A stretch of 64,000 nucleotides of DNA, taken from NCBI RefSeq assembly GCF_004000865.1, contig NZ_BIMB01000020.1:58524-122523 (forward strand), given 5' to 3'. This DNA comes from Paenibacillus elgii NBRC 100335. Its GTDB lineage: Bacteria; Bacillota; Bacilli; Paenibacillales; NBRC-103111. Shown one piece after another: positions 8,592-17,781 of the stretch. Below the pieces are notes generated by a model that worked only from the letters and a program-made list of their open reading frames with translations, was not told where the DNA came from and searched no databases. A program made the position numbers and the translations under genes. Each line of letters starts with the position of its first letter. Positions within the stretch are counted from its first letter, which is position 1.

Positions 8592-9590
8592 ATGACTCAA
8601 AAACTACTTGACGTGAAAGGCCTCAAGACACAGTTCACCCGGGATCAAGGCAAAGTCAACGCGATCGATGGCGTCGATTTTCATGTGAACAAAGGCGAAG
8701 TGCTCGGTCTGGTCGGAGAATCCGGCTGCGGCAAAAGCGTCACGTCCTTGTCCGTCATGCGGCTGCTGCACGGCACGCCGGGGAGCATCGTTGGGGGAAC
8801 GGTCCGTTTTCAGGAGAAGGATCTGGTCGCGCTGTCCGAAAGCGAGATGCGCTCGATCCGGGGCAAGGACATCGCGATGATTTTTCAGGAGCCGATGACG
8901 TCGCTCAATCCGGTGCTCAAGATCGGCAAGCAGCTCGTCGAAGCGATCCGCCTGCATTTGAAATATGATAAAAGCAAGGCCCGGGAGCATGCCGTTCATA
9001 TGCTGAAGCTGGTCGGCATTCCGCGCGCCGAGGATGTCATCGACGAATATCCGCACCAGCTCTCCGGGGGCATGAGGCAGCGGGTCATGATCGCCATGGC
9101 GATGTCCTGTAACCCGCAGCTTCTCATTGCCGACGAGCCTACGACCGCGCTGGACGTAACGATCCAGGCGCAAATTTTGGACCTGATGAAGAAGCTGAAG
9201 GACGAGAACGACATGTCCATCATGCTGATCACCCACGATTTGGGCGTGGTGGCCGAAATGTGCGACCGCGTCATCGTTATGTACGCCGGGCGCGTCGTCG
9301 AGGAAGGGAACGTGCTGGATATTTTCGACGATCCGCAGCATCCGTATACGAAGGGGCTTATTCATTCGGTGCCGAAGCTGCGCCAGAATCACCGGCGGCT
9401 CGAATCGATTCCCGGCAACGTGCCGGACTTGACGAACATGCCGACCGGCTGCAAGTTTGCTCCCCGATGCTCTGAGGTGATGGACATCTGCCGCGAGCGG
9501 GAGCCGCAGCTGGTACAGACGACCGGCGGCCGAAAGTGCCGCTGCTGGCTATATGAGAACGATAGCGCGAAGGGAGAAGGGAAAGCGTGA
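8592..9590 (+). CDS. dppD: Peptide ABC transporter ATPase, DppD/OppD type
   Basis: 332-residue ATPase with Walker A GESGCGKS, signature LSGGMRQRV, Walker B LLIADEPTTALD and switch His in LITHDLG. The C-terminal oligopeptide-transporter extension carries the cysteine cluster (GCKFAPRCSEVMDICRE then KCRCW) known in DppD/F proteins. It ends in TGA overlapping the GTG of the next gene (GTGA), so translation is probably coupled. In E. coli the gsi importer has a single fused ATPase (GsiA); here the two halves are separate genes. Confidence 0.92.
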   Translation: MTQKLLDVKGLKTQFTRDQGKVNAIDGVDFHVNKGEVLGLVGESGCGKSVTSLSVMRLLHGTPGSIVGGTVRFQEKDLVALSESEMRSIRGKDIAMIFQEPMTSLNPVLKIGKQLVEAIRLHLKYDKSKAREHAVHMLKLVGIPRAEDVIDEYPHQLSGGMRQRVMIAMAMSCNPQLLIADEPTTALDVTIQAQILDLMKKLKDENDMSIMLITHDLGVVAEMCDRVIVMYAGRVVEEGNVLDIFDDPQHPYTKGLIHSVPKLRQNHRRLESIPGNVPDLTNMPTGCKFAPRCSEVMDICREREPQLVQTTGGRKCRCWLYENDSAKGEGKA

Positions 9591-10564
9591 CGAAACCGCT
9601 GGTGGAAGTGAAAAACCTGCGCAAAGTGTTTCCGATCAAGAAAGGGTGGTTCGGAAAGCCGGCTTTGCTGCAGGCGGTGGATAACGTATCTTTCTCCATC
9701 CGCAAGGGCGAGACGTTCAGCATCGTCGGCGAGAGCGGCTGCGGCAAGTCGACGACGGGCCGCCTGATTACGCGGCTGCTGGCGCCGAGTGAAGGCGAGA
9801 TCTGGTTCGACGGGCAGGAGATCGGGAAGCTGGACGAAGCCCGCATCCGTCCGCTGCGCCGGCAGATGCAGATGGTGTTCCAGGATCCCTACGCGTCGCT
9901 CAATCCGCGCATGAAGATCAAGGACATCATCGCCGAGCCGCTGCTTATTCACGAGAAAATGTCGGCGGCGGAGCGGGAAAAGGACGTGCAGCGGCTGCTC
10001 GAAGTCGTCGGCTTAAGCTCGTTCCACGGCGAGCGCTACCCGCACGAGTTCAGCGGCGGCCAGCGCCAGCGCGTCGGCATCGCCCGCGCTTTGGCGGTAA
10101 AGCCGAGCCTGATCGTGGCCGACGAGCCGGTATCCGCGCTCGACGTGTCCATCCAGTCGCAGGTGCTGAACCTGCTGCAGGATTTGCAGGAGGAGTTCGG
10201 GCTGACGTACTTGTTTATTTCCCACGACTTGAGTGTCGTCGAGCATATTAGCGACCGGATCGGCGTCATGTATCTCGGCTCAATGGTCGAGCTCGCAGAT
10301 AAGGACTCGATCTACGAAAAGCCACTGCATCCGTACACGCAGGCGCTCTTTTCTTCCGTGCCCGTACCGGACCCACGGCTGAAGCGCGAGAAAATCGTGC
10401 TGAAGGGCGACCTGCCCAGCCCGGTCAACCCGCCGTCCGGCTGCCGGTTTCATACCCGCTGCCCGGCGGCAATGGATGTCTGCCGGGCGAAGGCACCCGT
10501 GTTCCAGGAGCAGGAGCCGGGCCATTACGTGGCTTGCCACTTGTATGGGGAGAGCAAAGGATGA
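9587..10564 (+). CDS. dppF: Peptide ABC transporter ATPase, DppF/OppF type
   Basis: 325-residue second ATPase. It has Walker A GESGCGKS, signature [15 protein letters not shown], Walker [13 protein letters not shown] and the C-terminal cysteine set ([17 protein letters not shown] then ACHLYG). The GTG start overlaps the stop of dppD by 4 nt, and its own stop overlaps the ATG of the aminopeptidase (ATGA), so three genes are translationally chained. It heterodimerises with the DppD-like protein to power import. Confidence 0.92.
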   Translation: MTKPLVEVKNLRKVFPIKKGWFGKPALLQAVDNVSFSIRKGETFSIVGESGCGKSTTGRLITRLLAPSEGEIWFDGQEIGKLDEARIRPLRRQMQMVFQDPYASLNPRMKIKDIIAEPLLIHEKMSAAEREKDVQRLLEVVGLSSFHGERYPHEFSGGQRQRVGIARALAVKPSLIVADEPVSALDVSIQSQVLNLLQDLQEEFGLTYLFISHDLSVVEHISDRIGVMYLGSMVELADKDSIYEKPLHPYTQALFSSVPVPDPRLKREKIVLKGDLPSPVNPPSGCRFHTRCPAAMDVCRAKAPVFQEQEPGHYVACHLYGESKG

Positions 10565-12021
10565 AGATCACGACAGGATTCGTTCAAACGGCGGATGTCA
10601 CGGTTTATCTGTGCCCGGAGCACGCCGGACAGCCGGTTCCGCAGCTGGAGCTGCGGCCGGCGATGAAAGCCCGCGGCGCGGTCACTTGGTTTTACGGGCG
10701 CGGCGAAGAGGCGCACGTGCTGATCGTCGGACTTGGGCCGGAGGCGAATGGGGAACGGGTACGCGAAGCGGCAGGAAATGCGGCCAGAGCGGTTCATAAG
10801 GAAGGCTTTGCGACCGTGACCGTCATGTTGGAGCCGCTCGTCCGGGCGCTGGGCGGCGCGCTTTCCGAGGAAGAGGCGGTGCGCGCTTGGGCGGAGGGCT
10901 GGCTGCTCGGTTCGTATGCGTTCGACAAATACAAATCCCGCAAGGAAGCCCGTACGGTGGAGTGTCTGCACCTGGTATGCGCTAGTGAGGCTTCTTATGA
11001 GGAAGTGCTAGAACAGACGGCGGTTCGTGCGGAAGGGACCATGTTTGCGCGCGACCTGTGCAACGAGCCGCCGAACGTGCTGCATCCGGAATCGCTCGTC
11101 GAGATGGTTCGGGAGCGGTTTGCGGAGCGGCCGGTGAACGTTCGTATCTATGGGGAGCGGGAGTTGGCCGGTCTGGGCATGAACGGGCTATTGACCGTCG
11201 CGCAGGGAAGCCAGTACAAGCCCGCGCTCATCGAGCTGACGTTCTGCACCGATCCGTCGCAGCCGCTGCTGGCGCTCGTGGGTAAAGGCATTACGTTCGA
11301 TATGGGCGGCATGAACGTCAAGTCCGGACGGGATATCAGCGACGCGCGGTTTGATATGGGCGGTGCCTGCGCCGTGCTTGGCGCGATGGACATGATCAGC
11401 CGCTCCGAGCTGCAGGCGAACATCGTCGCGCTGATCGCGGTCGCGGACAATATGCCCGACGCGGCGGCGTTCGTGCCGTCCACGGTGGTCACGTACCCGA
11501 ACGGATTCTCCGTGCAAGTCGGCAACACTGACGCGGAAGGCCGCCTCGTGCTGGCCGATGCGCTGCTGCACGCCGGGCGTCTCGGCGCCCGGGAAGTGGT
11601 CGACATCGCGACGCTGACGGGCAATGTCGGTGAAGCGCTCGGGCTGGGCCTCGCCGGGGCGTGGGGCGACCGCAAGCTGGTCGACACGCTGGCCGCCATC
11701 GGCGAGCATTGCGGAGACCGGCTGTGGCCGATGCCGCTGGTCGACGACTACGAGGAGCTGCTGCGCAGCGATTACGCGGACATGAACAATATTCCGCCGA
11801 TTTCGTACGGCGGAGCGATTGTTGCGGCGCTGTTCCTGCGCCGCTTTGTGGACGCTGATGCGATGCGCTGGGTGCACATCGACATGGCGAACACCGTGCA
11901 GGCCAAAGTTGCACGCGGTTATTACCCGGCCGGCGCGACCGGTTACGGTGCGCGGTTGCTGGCCGACTTTGCGGAGAGCCGGGCCGAGGCGAACCGGAGC
12001 GCCGGGGGCGGCGAGGCTTGA
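10561..12021 (+). CDS. M17 leucyl-type aminopeptidase
   Basis: 486-residue cytosolic dimetal aminopeptidase of the leucyl aminopeptidase family (PepA/M17). All active-site positions are seen in the C-terminal domain: metal ligands in VGKGITFDMGG and RFDMGG, the catalytic lysine in MNVKSG, and NTDAEGR with the catalytic arginine. An N-terminal regulatory domain spans about residues 1-160. ATG 10561 is taken because it overlaps the dppF stop and follows GGGGAGAG. M17 enzymes cleave N-terminal residues from di- and tripeptides, including Cys-Gly in some bacteria, so the enzyme fits degradation of peptides or glutathione fragments brought in by the upstream importer. A terminator follows at 12060. 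Confidence 0.92.
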   Translation: MKITTGFVQTADVTVYLCPEHAGQPVPQLELRPAMKARGAVTWFYGRGEEAHVLIVGLGPEANGERVREAAGNAARAVHKEGFATVTVMLEPLVRALGGALSEEEAVRAWAEGWLLGSYAFDKYKSRKEARTVECLHLVCASEASYEEVLEQTAVRAEGTMFARDLCNEPPNVLHPESLVEMVRERFAERPVNVRIYGERELAGLGMNGLLTVAQGSQYKPALIELTFCTDPSQPLLALVGKGITFDMGGMNVKSGRDISDARFDMGGACAVLGAMDMISRSELQANIVALIAVADNMPDAAAFVPSTVVTYPNGFSVQVGNTDAEGRLVLADALLHAGRLGAREVVDIATLTGNVGEALGLGLAGAWGDRKLVDTLAAIGEHCGDRLWPMPLVDDYEELLRSDYADMNNIPPISYGGAIVAALFLRRFVDADAMRWVHIDMANTVQAKVARGYYPAGATGYGARLLADFAESRAEANRSAGGGEA

Positions 12022-12059
12022 TGAGCCGTGCTTGAGGCGAGTTGAATGGGGTACTGATA

Positions 12060-12111
12060 AGAGATCGTTCCAGAGGCAAATCTTTTGCCGAGGGACGATC
12101 TCTTTTTTTGG
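12060..12111 (+). terminator. Terminator of the peptide-importer operon
   Basis: AGAGATCGTTCC and GGGACGATCTCT pair with one mismatch over a loop that contains a small GGCAAA/TTTGCC hairpin. A run of T follows from 12102. Confidence 0.85.
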
Positions 12112-12152
12112 AGGAGAGGATGCGGGTTGAATCCGTTGAACGACCCGGCTTG

Positions 12153-12349
12153 AAGATAAAGGAACTACAGTGCGCTACTGAAGCTTTTGACGCTCGGTCC
12201 CGTGAATAGAGGAACTGAGGTGACTAAAGTGTGTCGAAAAATGTGCATAGTCCCTAATTCCGGGACGTTTACGCACCACAGGTTCTCTATTTTGTGCGGT
12301 CGGGCCAATTGGGCGGTAATAGCTACAGTTTTGTTCCGCTAATTTTATC
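12153..12349. repeat. Cluster of four short intergenic repeats, two in each orientation
   Basis: A motif close to ATAGAGGAACT-N3-GTG recurs at 12153-12178 and 12203-12227 on the plus strand and, inverted, at 12271-12296 and 12317-12349. Between them GTCCC-TAATTCC-GGGAC forms a small hairpin. Because two copies face two inverted copies, the whole block can fold on itself. There is no coding frame of note across 12112-12512. I have an impression of similar intergenic strings in Paenibacillus genomes, but cannot verify this here. Function unknown. Confidence 0.55.
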
Positions 12350-12528
12350 AGGTGTCTTACAAGGTATCGAAAGGGCTTCCCATAACATGACTGATTTGGT
12401 AAAAACGGATGATTCATACAGAGTCTGTCGCAACCCAGAATAGGTTAGCATGATATGGAAAGACGCTGCCAGGGCTTTTTGGTTATGATGAAGGCAGCCG
12501 CTAAATTATCACGGAAGGAGCCTTTGGG

Positions 12529-13242
12529 ATGACGGAACCTATAAAGAAGCGTGTCGCGGGGCTAGACTGGACTTCGATCCAACAAGCATTGGACGAGCAA
12601 GGCTTTGCCGCGTTTCCGCCTTTGTTGCAGAACGACGAGTGCCGTGTGCTCATAAGCATGTATGAGGAGGAGTCGCACTTCCGGACCCGGATCGATATGG
12701 CCCGGTACCGGTTTGGCGTTGGAGAATATAAGTACTTTCAGGCTCCGCTGCCGTCGCTGCTGCAGGAACTGCGCGTCTCGTTTTACCCCCGGCTGGCCGA
12801 AACGGCCAACCGTTGGCAGACGCATCTCGGTCAGGAAGCCGTGTACCCTCCCGAGCTGGCACAATTTCTGGAACGCTGCCATGAGCACGGACAGACCCGC
12901 CCGACGCCGCTGCTTTTGAAGTATGAGGCAGGGGGCTATAACTGCTTGCATCAAGATATGTACGGGGATATATTTTTCCCGTTCCAGGTCGTCTTTATCT
13001 TGAATCAGCGGGAAAAGGAATATGCAGGAGGCGAATTTTTGCTGGTTGAGCAGAGGCCGAGAGCCCAGTCCAGAGGCCATGCGATTGCGCTGGAGCAAGG
13101 AGCCGGGCTTATTTTTCCGACGCAGCATCGTCCGGTGCAGGGCACTCGCGGGACGTACCGGACGACGCTCCGTCACGGTGTAAGCACGATTACATCCGGC
13201 ACGCGCTACAGTCTGGGGCTTATTTTTCACGATGCCCAATGA
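12529..13242 (+). CDS. 2-oxoglutarate/Fe(II)-dependent oxygenase
   Basis: 237-residue protein with the double-stranded beta-helix signature of 2OG-Fe(II) hydroxylases. Iron ligands appear in HQDMYGD (H-x-D) and LRHGVST (distal His), and the 2-oxoglutarate-binding Arg is in TSGTRYSLGLIF. It resembles the prolyl-4-hydroxylase-like family COG3826. The substrate is not predictable; related enzymes hydroxylate proteins or small molecules, and some repair alkylated bases. GGAAGGAG lies 8 bases before ATG 12529. The gene stands alone between the repeat block and the terminator at 13335. Confidence 0.82.
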   Translation: MTEPIKKRVAGLDWTSIQQALDEQGFAAFPPLLQNDECRVLISMYEEESHFRTRIDMARYRFGVGEYKYFQAPLPSLLQELRVSFYPRLAETANRWQTHLGQEAVYPPELAQFLERCHEHGQTRPTPLLLKYEAGGYNCLHQDMYGDIFFPFQVVFILNQREKEYAGGEFLLVEQRPRAQSRGHAIALEQGAGLIFPTQHRPVQGTRGTYRTTLRHGVSTITSGTRYSLGLIFHDAQ

Positions 13243-13334
13243 TCGAGTCCCTGCGCTTAAGGTGGGAGGATATCCCTCATCTCTATTGTCTGAGATATTC
13301 TACTTGCAGCGTTTCTCAACACCCTGCCCTTGCC

Positions 13335-13363
13335 CCTTGCGTTTTAGGCGCAAGGCTTTTTTT
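13335..13363 (+). terminator. Terminator of the oxygenase gene
   Basis: CCTTGCG and CGCAAGG form a perfect 7-bp stem with loop TTTTAGG, followed by CTTTTTTT. Confidence 0.85.
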
Positions 13364-13391
13364 ATTTCAGAAATAAAATTTCATGTCACTA

Positions 13392-13419
13392 TTTACAAAA
13401 TGAAATAATATTTTATAAT
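13392..13419 (+). promoter_or_regulatory. Promoter of the amino-sugar operon
   Basis: TTTACA (13392-13397) and TATAAT (13414-13419), 16 bp apart, in AT-rich DNA. The cre box starts 15 bp after the -10 element. Confidence 0.75.
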
Positions 13420-13433
13420 ATGAGTATAAACAA

Positions 13434-13447
13434 TGACAGCGTTTACA
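13434..13447 (+). promoter_or_regulatory. Perfect cre box controlling the murQ operon
   Basis: TGACAGCGTTTACA fits TGWNANCGNTNWCA at every position. It begins about 8 bp after the predicted start of transcription, where bound CcpA would block RNA polymerase when glucose is present. Confidence 0.8.
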
Positions 13448-13487
13448 AAAGTGTTGGAACATTAGAAAGAGGGGCGGCGATGGAGAG

Positions 13488-14537
13488 ATGACCGATCCAA
13501 ACAAATGGAGCGCGGTAGACCGCTTGATCCGGCGCTGGGTGAACGAAAAGGCGATTCCCGGAGCCGTGGTGGATATCTCGCTGGGGGCTGACGTTCGATG
13601 GAGCCAAGCTTACGGGTCCTATTCGGACGGCACCGCCGAGTGTCAGGTGAACGAGCGTACGATGTTCGACGTCGCTTCGTTAACGAAAGTCACGGTGACC
13701 TTGCCGGTCATCCTGGCGCTGGCGGAACGGGGTAGGCTCCGGCTGGACGATCCCGTCCAGACGTATATTACCGGCTTCCGCCATCCGAACGTGACGCTGC
13801 GTCACCTGCTGATGCATACGTCCGGGCTTTCTCCCGAGCTTCCTTACGCCAAGCGGACAGAGCGCCGGGATGTCATTCCTCTCGTGCTGAAGCAGGAGCT
13901 GGTGACGGAGCCCGGGGAGCAGGCGGTGTATAGCGACCTCGGGATGATTTTGCTCGGCGAGGTCGCTGCCGTCGTATCCGGGCAATCGCTGGAATCGAGC
14001 GCGCACCGGTACGTGTTCGACCCGCTGGGGATGGCCGATTCGATGTTCAATCCGCGGCCTGAGCTGCTCGGACGAATTGCCGCCACAGAACCGCTGGACG
14101 ACGGTACCGGGTATGTGCACGGAGTTGTCCATGACGAGAAGAGTTTTCATCTCGGAGGCGTCAGCGGCAGCGCGGGACTGTTCACAACGGCGGGCGATCT
14201 GCGCAAGTACGCCCGGGCATGGCTTGACCCGGACGGCGGAGAACTGCTGGGCAGGGAAACGATCAACGCTTGCTTCCGCAATCCGTACCAAGGCCGGGCG
14301 CTTGGTTGGGAGCTATGGCACGGTCAGGATCGGGCACCGTCCTGCGGGGCGTCTTGGCCGCACGGCAGCTTCGGACATACCGGCTTTACCGGAACAAGCC
14401 TGTGGATCGATCCGTACCATGAGCTGATTGTCGTGTTTTTGACGAACGCGGTGCACTTCGGACGAAGTCCGATTATGCGGGAGCTGCGGCCGATTTTGCA
14501 TACGGCGGTTTATACCTCGCTCATCGAGGATAAATAG
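13488..14537 (+). CDS. Beta-lactamase-fold serine hydrolase, YbbE-like
   Basis: 349-residue class C beta-lactamase/esterase-family protein. The three active-site motifs are SLTK (in DVASLTKVTVT), Y-S-D (in QAVYSDLGMILLG) and HTG (in FGHTGFTGTSLW). No signal peptide is evident, so it probably acts in the cytoplasm. In B. subtilis a homologous enzyme (YbbE) is encoded with MurQ, MurP and NagZ in the muropeptide recycling operon; here it heads an operon ending in murQ, which supports a hydrolase acting on muropeptide or MurNAc derivatives rather than antibiotic resistance. ATG 13488 follows GAAAGAGGGGCGG; an upstream ATG at 13480 opens only a three-codon frame. Confidence 0.85.
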   Translation: MTDPNKWSAVDRLIRRWVNEKAIPGAVVDISLGADVRWSQAYGSYSDGTAECQVNERTMFDVASLTKVTVTLPVILALAERGRLRLDDPVQTYITGFRHPNVTLRHLLMHTSGLSPELPYAKRTERRDVIPLVLKQELVTEPGEQAVYSDLGMILLGEVAAVVSGQSLESSAHRYVFDPLGMADSMFNPRPELLGRIAATEPLDDGTGYVHGVVHDEKSFHLGGVSGSAGLFTTAGDLRKYARAWLDPDGGELLGRETINACFRNPYQGRALGWELWHGQDRAPSCGASWPHGSFGHTGFTGTSLWIDPYHELIVVFLTNAVHFGRSPIMRELRPILHTAVYTSLIEDK

Positions 14538-14566
14538 AGAATCATCATCCAAGGGAGGGCTTAAGT

Positions 14567-15883
14567 ATGAAGGGGACCAAGACCATGAAATCGGCAATCG
14601 CACTCGCTGCCGCCATATCGCTTATCGCAACGGGCTGCAGCAGCCCGTCGAAGGACGGGGCCCAGGAAGCTCCGGCGGCAAACGGGGGCGGAGGAAAGAA
14701 AACGGAAGCGCAGAAGGTCAAGCTGACGATGGGCAGCTGGCGGACGGAAGACAAGGAAGTGTACGAGAAGATCATCAAAGCGTTCAACAAGACGAATCCC
14801 GACATCGAGGTCGAATTCAAGCCGACCAAAAACACCGAATACAACACGGTGCTGAATACGGCGCTGCAAACCGGCAGTGGCCCCGACATCATTCACCTCA
14901 GGCCGTATGCCGCCGGCATCGCGCTCGCCGACGCCAAATACTTGGAGCCGCTCGACAGCGTCAAGGGGCTCGAAGCGATTCCGAAGGAAGCGAAAATGGC
15001 CGCTACCGGCAAGGACGGCAAAGTATACGGCGTGCCGACAGTCTACAGCTCGACGCAAATTTTCTATAACAAAAAGCTGTTCAAAAAGTTCAACTTATCC
15101 GAGCCGAAAACTTGGGACGAGCTGATGAAGGCGGCCGATACGCTGAAGCAGAACAAGATTGCGCCGTTTGCCTTCGGCTCCAAGGAAGGCTGGATTTTGT
15201 CCCTGACGCACGGCGCGCTTGGCCCGCAATTTTACGGGGGCACCGAGTTTGTCAATAACCTGCTTGCGGGCAAAACGAATTTCAAAAGCAAAGAGTTCAC
15301 TGATTCGATCACGATGCTTCAAGATCTGACAAAATATTTCCCGGAAAATTATACGGGTCTCGGCATGGATGACATGCGCAATCTGTTCGTCACCGAGCAG
15401 GCGGGAATGATTGTAATGGGCGACTGGGAAATTGCAGTCATGAAAAAGATGAACCCGGACCTCGATCTGGATCTGTTCCCGGTTCCTCCGGTGAAGGCGG
15501 ACGGCAAGGCCAGCGTGACCAACTGGGTGGACGGTTCGTTCGCCGTCAACGCTGCTTCGAAGAATAAAGAGGCGGCTATGAAGTTTATCGAGTTCATGAC
15601 GACGAAGGAATTCGGCAAGATGGTGGCCGACGATCTGAAGAAGCCGAGCACGATTCCGGGCGTGGAATCCTCCGACCCGATTGTTGCGAAAATGATCCAG
15701 CTCGCGGCCGCCAATTCGACGCCGTATGCGATGGTCGTGTATTTCAGCGCAGGCAATCCGACGACCAAGGCCACGCTGGAAACGGCTCTCCAAGGAATGT
15801 TCCTGGGCAAGGAAAAGCCGGACACGGTGACGGATATCGTGCAGAAGAGCGCCGATTCCTGGTTCAAGCCCGCGGCCAAATAA
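14567..15883 (+). CDS. Sugar-binding lipoprotein of the murQ operon
   Basis: 438-residue family 1 extracellular solute-binding protein. The signal peptide has a lipobox with Cys at residue 24 (LIATGC). Features typical of carbohydrate binders are KLTMGSWRTEDKEVYEKIIKAF, GPDIIHLRPYAAG, YGVPTVYSSTQIFYNKKLF and MGDWEIAVM. AAGGGAGGG precedes ATG 14567. Two permeases and MurQ follow, so the ligand is inferred to be MurNAc, anhydro-MurNAc or a MurNAc-containing disaccharide. Bacillus imports MurNAc with a PTS (MurP); an ABC route would be an alternative solution. Confidence 0.85.
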   Translation: MKGTKTMKSAIALAAAISLIATGCSSPSKDGAQEAPAANGGGGKKTEAQKVKLTMGSWRTEDKEVYEKIIKAFNKTNPDIEVEFKPTKNTEYNTVLNTALQTGSGPDIIHLRPYAAGIALADAKYLEPLDSVKGLEAIPKEAKMAATGKDGKVYGVPTVYSSTQIFYNKKLFKKFNLSEPKTWDELMKAADTLKQNKIAPFAFGSKEGWILSLTHGALGPQFYGGTEFVNNLLAGKTNFKSKEFTDSITMLQDLTKYFPENYTGLGMDDMRNLFVTEQAGMIVMGDWEIAVMKKMNPDLDLDLFPVPPVKADGKASVTNWVDGSFAVNAASKNKEAAMKFIEFMTTKEFGKMVADDLKKPSTIPGVESSDPIVAKMIQLAAANSTPYAMVVYFSAGNPTTKATLETALQGMFLGKEKPDTVTDIVQKSADSWFKPAAK

Positions 15884-15924
15884 ACCTCCGGTCGACACAA
15901 ACTTTATAGAAAGGGCGGGGCGCA

Positions 15925-16881
15925 ATGAATCGAGAAGTGGCGGTATGGGACCGCACAAGCAAACGACAGCCGGGTTTGAACTGGAAACGAGGGATCATCC
16001 ACCTGTTCCCGGTTCCTGCCCTCGCCGTCTACGCGCTGTTTGTCGTGTATCCGATCGTAGCGGCTTTCAGCTACAGCTTGTTCGACTGGAAGGGGCTTCA
16101 GAAGGGCGCTTTTGTCGGGATCGACAATTTCGTCAAGCTGTTCACGACGGAGCCGTTCAACGGGCTGTTCTGGAACGCGTTCGGGCATAACGTTTATTAT
16201 TTTATACTGGAAATGATCGTGCAAAATGGTATCGCTTTCGTTTTGGCATACATTATTTACACGAAAGTGAAGGGCGCCGAGCTGTTTAAAATGGCCTATT
16301 TTGTACCGCGGCTGCTATCGGTCATCGTCGTCGGCTTCCTGTGGAAGCTGATGCTGAACCCGAATTCCGGCGTCGTAAACTTCGCGCTCAAGAACAGCGG
16401 TCTCGCCGAATGGGCGAGGCCGTGGCTTGGCGAGCCGGGGACGGCATTGACGGCGATCATTCTCGCGAACAGTTGGTTCGGCGTCGGCTTCGCGGTGCTG
16501 ATACTACTTGCAGGCTTGCAGTCGATCTCCCAAGAGGTGATCGAGGCGTCGAGGCTGGACGGGGTGCAGGGCTTCCGTTTGATTCGCTCGATCATTCTGC
16601 CCATGATGACGCAGTCCATCGTCATTCTCACCGTATTTACGTTCATCCACGCGTTCGAAGCGTTCGAGCTTGTGTATGCGATGCAGGGCTCGCAGGGGGA
16701 ACCGTATCATTCAACGGATACACTGGCCGTTTTCTTTTACCGTACGGCTTTCGGCGGATCGTCGGGCGACGGCGTTGCGGTCGGTCTAGGCTCGGCGCTG
16801 GCGGTCGTACTGTTTTTGATCATCGCGACCTTGTCGGCATTGTTTATGGCCTATGTTCGCAAGCGGGACATGGAGTATTAG
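15925..16881 (+). CDS. Sugar ABC permease, MalF type
   Basis: 318-residue inner-membrane permease with six predicted transmembrane helices, the first at about residues 28-50. The EAA loop EASRLDGVQGFRLIRSIILPMM is clear. AAAGGGCGGGG precedes ATG 15925. It forms a heterodimer with the next product. No ATPase gene is in the operon, so a shared MsmX/UgpC-like ATPase encoded elsewhere must energise it. Confidence 0.88.
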   Translation: MNREVAVWDRTSKRQPGLNWKRGIIHLFPVPALAVYALFVVYPIVAAFSYSLFDWKGLQKGAFVGIDNFVKLFTTEPFNGLFWNAFGHNVYYFILEMIVQNGIAFVLAYIIYTKVKGAELFKMAYFVPRLLSVIVVGFLWKLMLNPNSGVVNFALKNSGLAEWARPWLGEPGTALTAIILANSWFGVGFAVLILLAGLQSISQEVIEASRLDGVQGFRLIRSIILPMMTQSIVILTVFTFIHAFEAFELVYAMQGSQGEPYHSTDTLAVFFYRTAFGGSSGDGVAVGLGSALAVVLFLIIATLSALFMAYVRKRDMEY

Positions 16882-16899
16882 AAAGGGGGTAGACGCTTC

Positions 16900-17724
16900 G
16901 TGAAAACAAACCCGGCATTACGCGCGTCGCATTACGTTATCGCCAGTCTGTTCGCGCTCCTCAGCCTCTATCCGATCGTTCTGATGCTCTTGTCTTCGTT
17001 CAAGACGAACATCGACATTTTCAAAAATCCGATCGGACTGCCGAAGGCTTGGAGCATGACCGCCTACAAGAAGCTGCTGGACCAGCTGCCTTACTTCGAT
17101 TATTTCTGGAACAGCCTGACGGTCAGCGTCGTATCCGTCGCCTTGATCCTGCTGTTTGGGTCGCTGGCTTCGTTCTATATTGCCAGATATCCGTTCCGCT
17201 GGAATCCGGCGCTGTTCTTCTTCTTTCTGCTCGGCATGATGATTCCTGTCAAGCTGGGCATCGTCCCGCTGTTCATGCTGATGAAAAACTTGGGGCTGAT
17301 GAACACGGTTACTTCGCTGATCCTGATGTATACGGCCATCGGCATCCCGATGTCGGTCCTGATTTTGACCGGATTTTTTCGGACGCTGCCGAAGGAGCTG
17401 GAGGAGGCGGGCCGGATCGACGGCTGCTCCGATCTCCGCCTGCTGCTGAGCATCGTGGCGCCCTTGATGCGACCGGCGCTCGGAACGGTCATGATCATGA
17501 ATTTCATCACGGTGTGGAACGATTTCTTCTTCCCGCTGATCTTCATCCAAGACGAAGTGAAAAAGACGATTCCCGTCGGCATGCTGACGCTGTTCAGCGA
17601 ATACTCCACCGATTGGAGTGTGCTGTTCGCGGGCCTGACCTTGTCGTCGCTGCCGATGATCGTGCTGTTCGCCCTCTCCTCCAGGCAGTTTATGGACGGC
17701 ATGACGGCGGGCGCGGTCAAGTAA
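16900..17724 (+). CDS. Sugar ABC permease, MalG type
   Basis: 274-residue partner permease with six predicted membrane segments and the EAA loop EEAGRIDGCSDLRLLLSIVAPLMRPALGT. The GTG start at 16900 is supported by GAAAGGGGG at 16881-16889. It completes the importer with the lipoprotein at 14567 and the permease at 15925, and lies 57 bp before murQ in the same direction. Confidence 0.88.
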   Translation: MKTNPALRASHYVIASLFALLSLYPIVLMLLSSFKTNIDIFKNPIGLPKAWSMTAYKKLLDQLPYFDYFWNSLTVSVVSVALILLFGSLASFYIARYPFRWNPALFFFFLLGMMIPVKLGIVPLFMLMKNLGLMNTVTSLILMYTAIGIPMSVLILTGFFRTLPKELEEAGRIDGCSDLRLLLSIVAPLMRPALGTVMIMNFITVWNDFFFPLIFIQDEVKKTIPVGMLTLFSEYSTDWSVLFAGLTLSSLPMIVLFALSSRQFMDGMTAGAVK

Positions 17725-17781
17725 GACGGGGCGGGAAAGGCAGCTATGGCGATCAGGGAGCCGAGAAGGGAAGGAGATTTT

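Noticed and set aside
13480..13491. Three-codon frame (ATG GAG AGA TGA) overlapping the start of the serine hydrolase
   Set aside because: Too short to be meaningful, although the overlap could slightly affect initiation at 13488.
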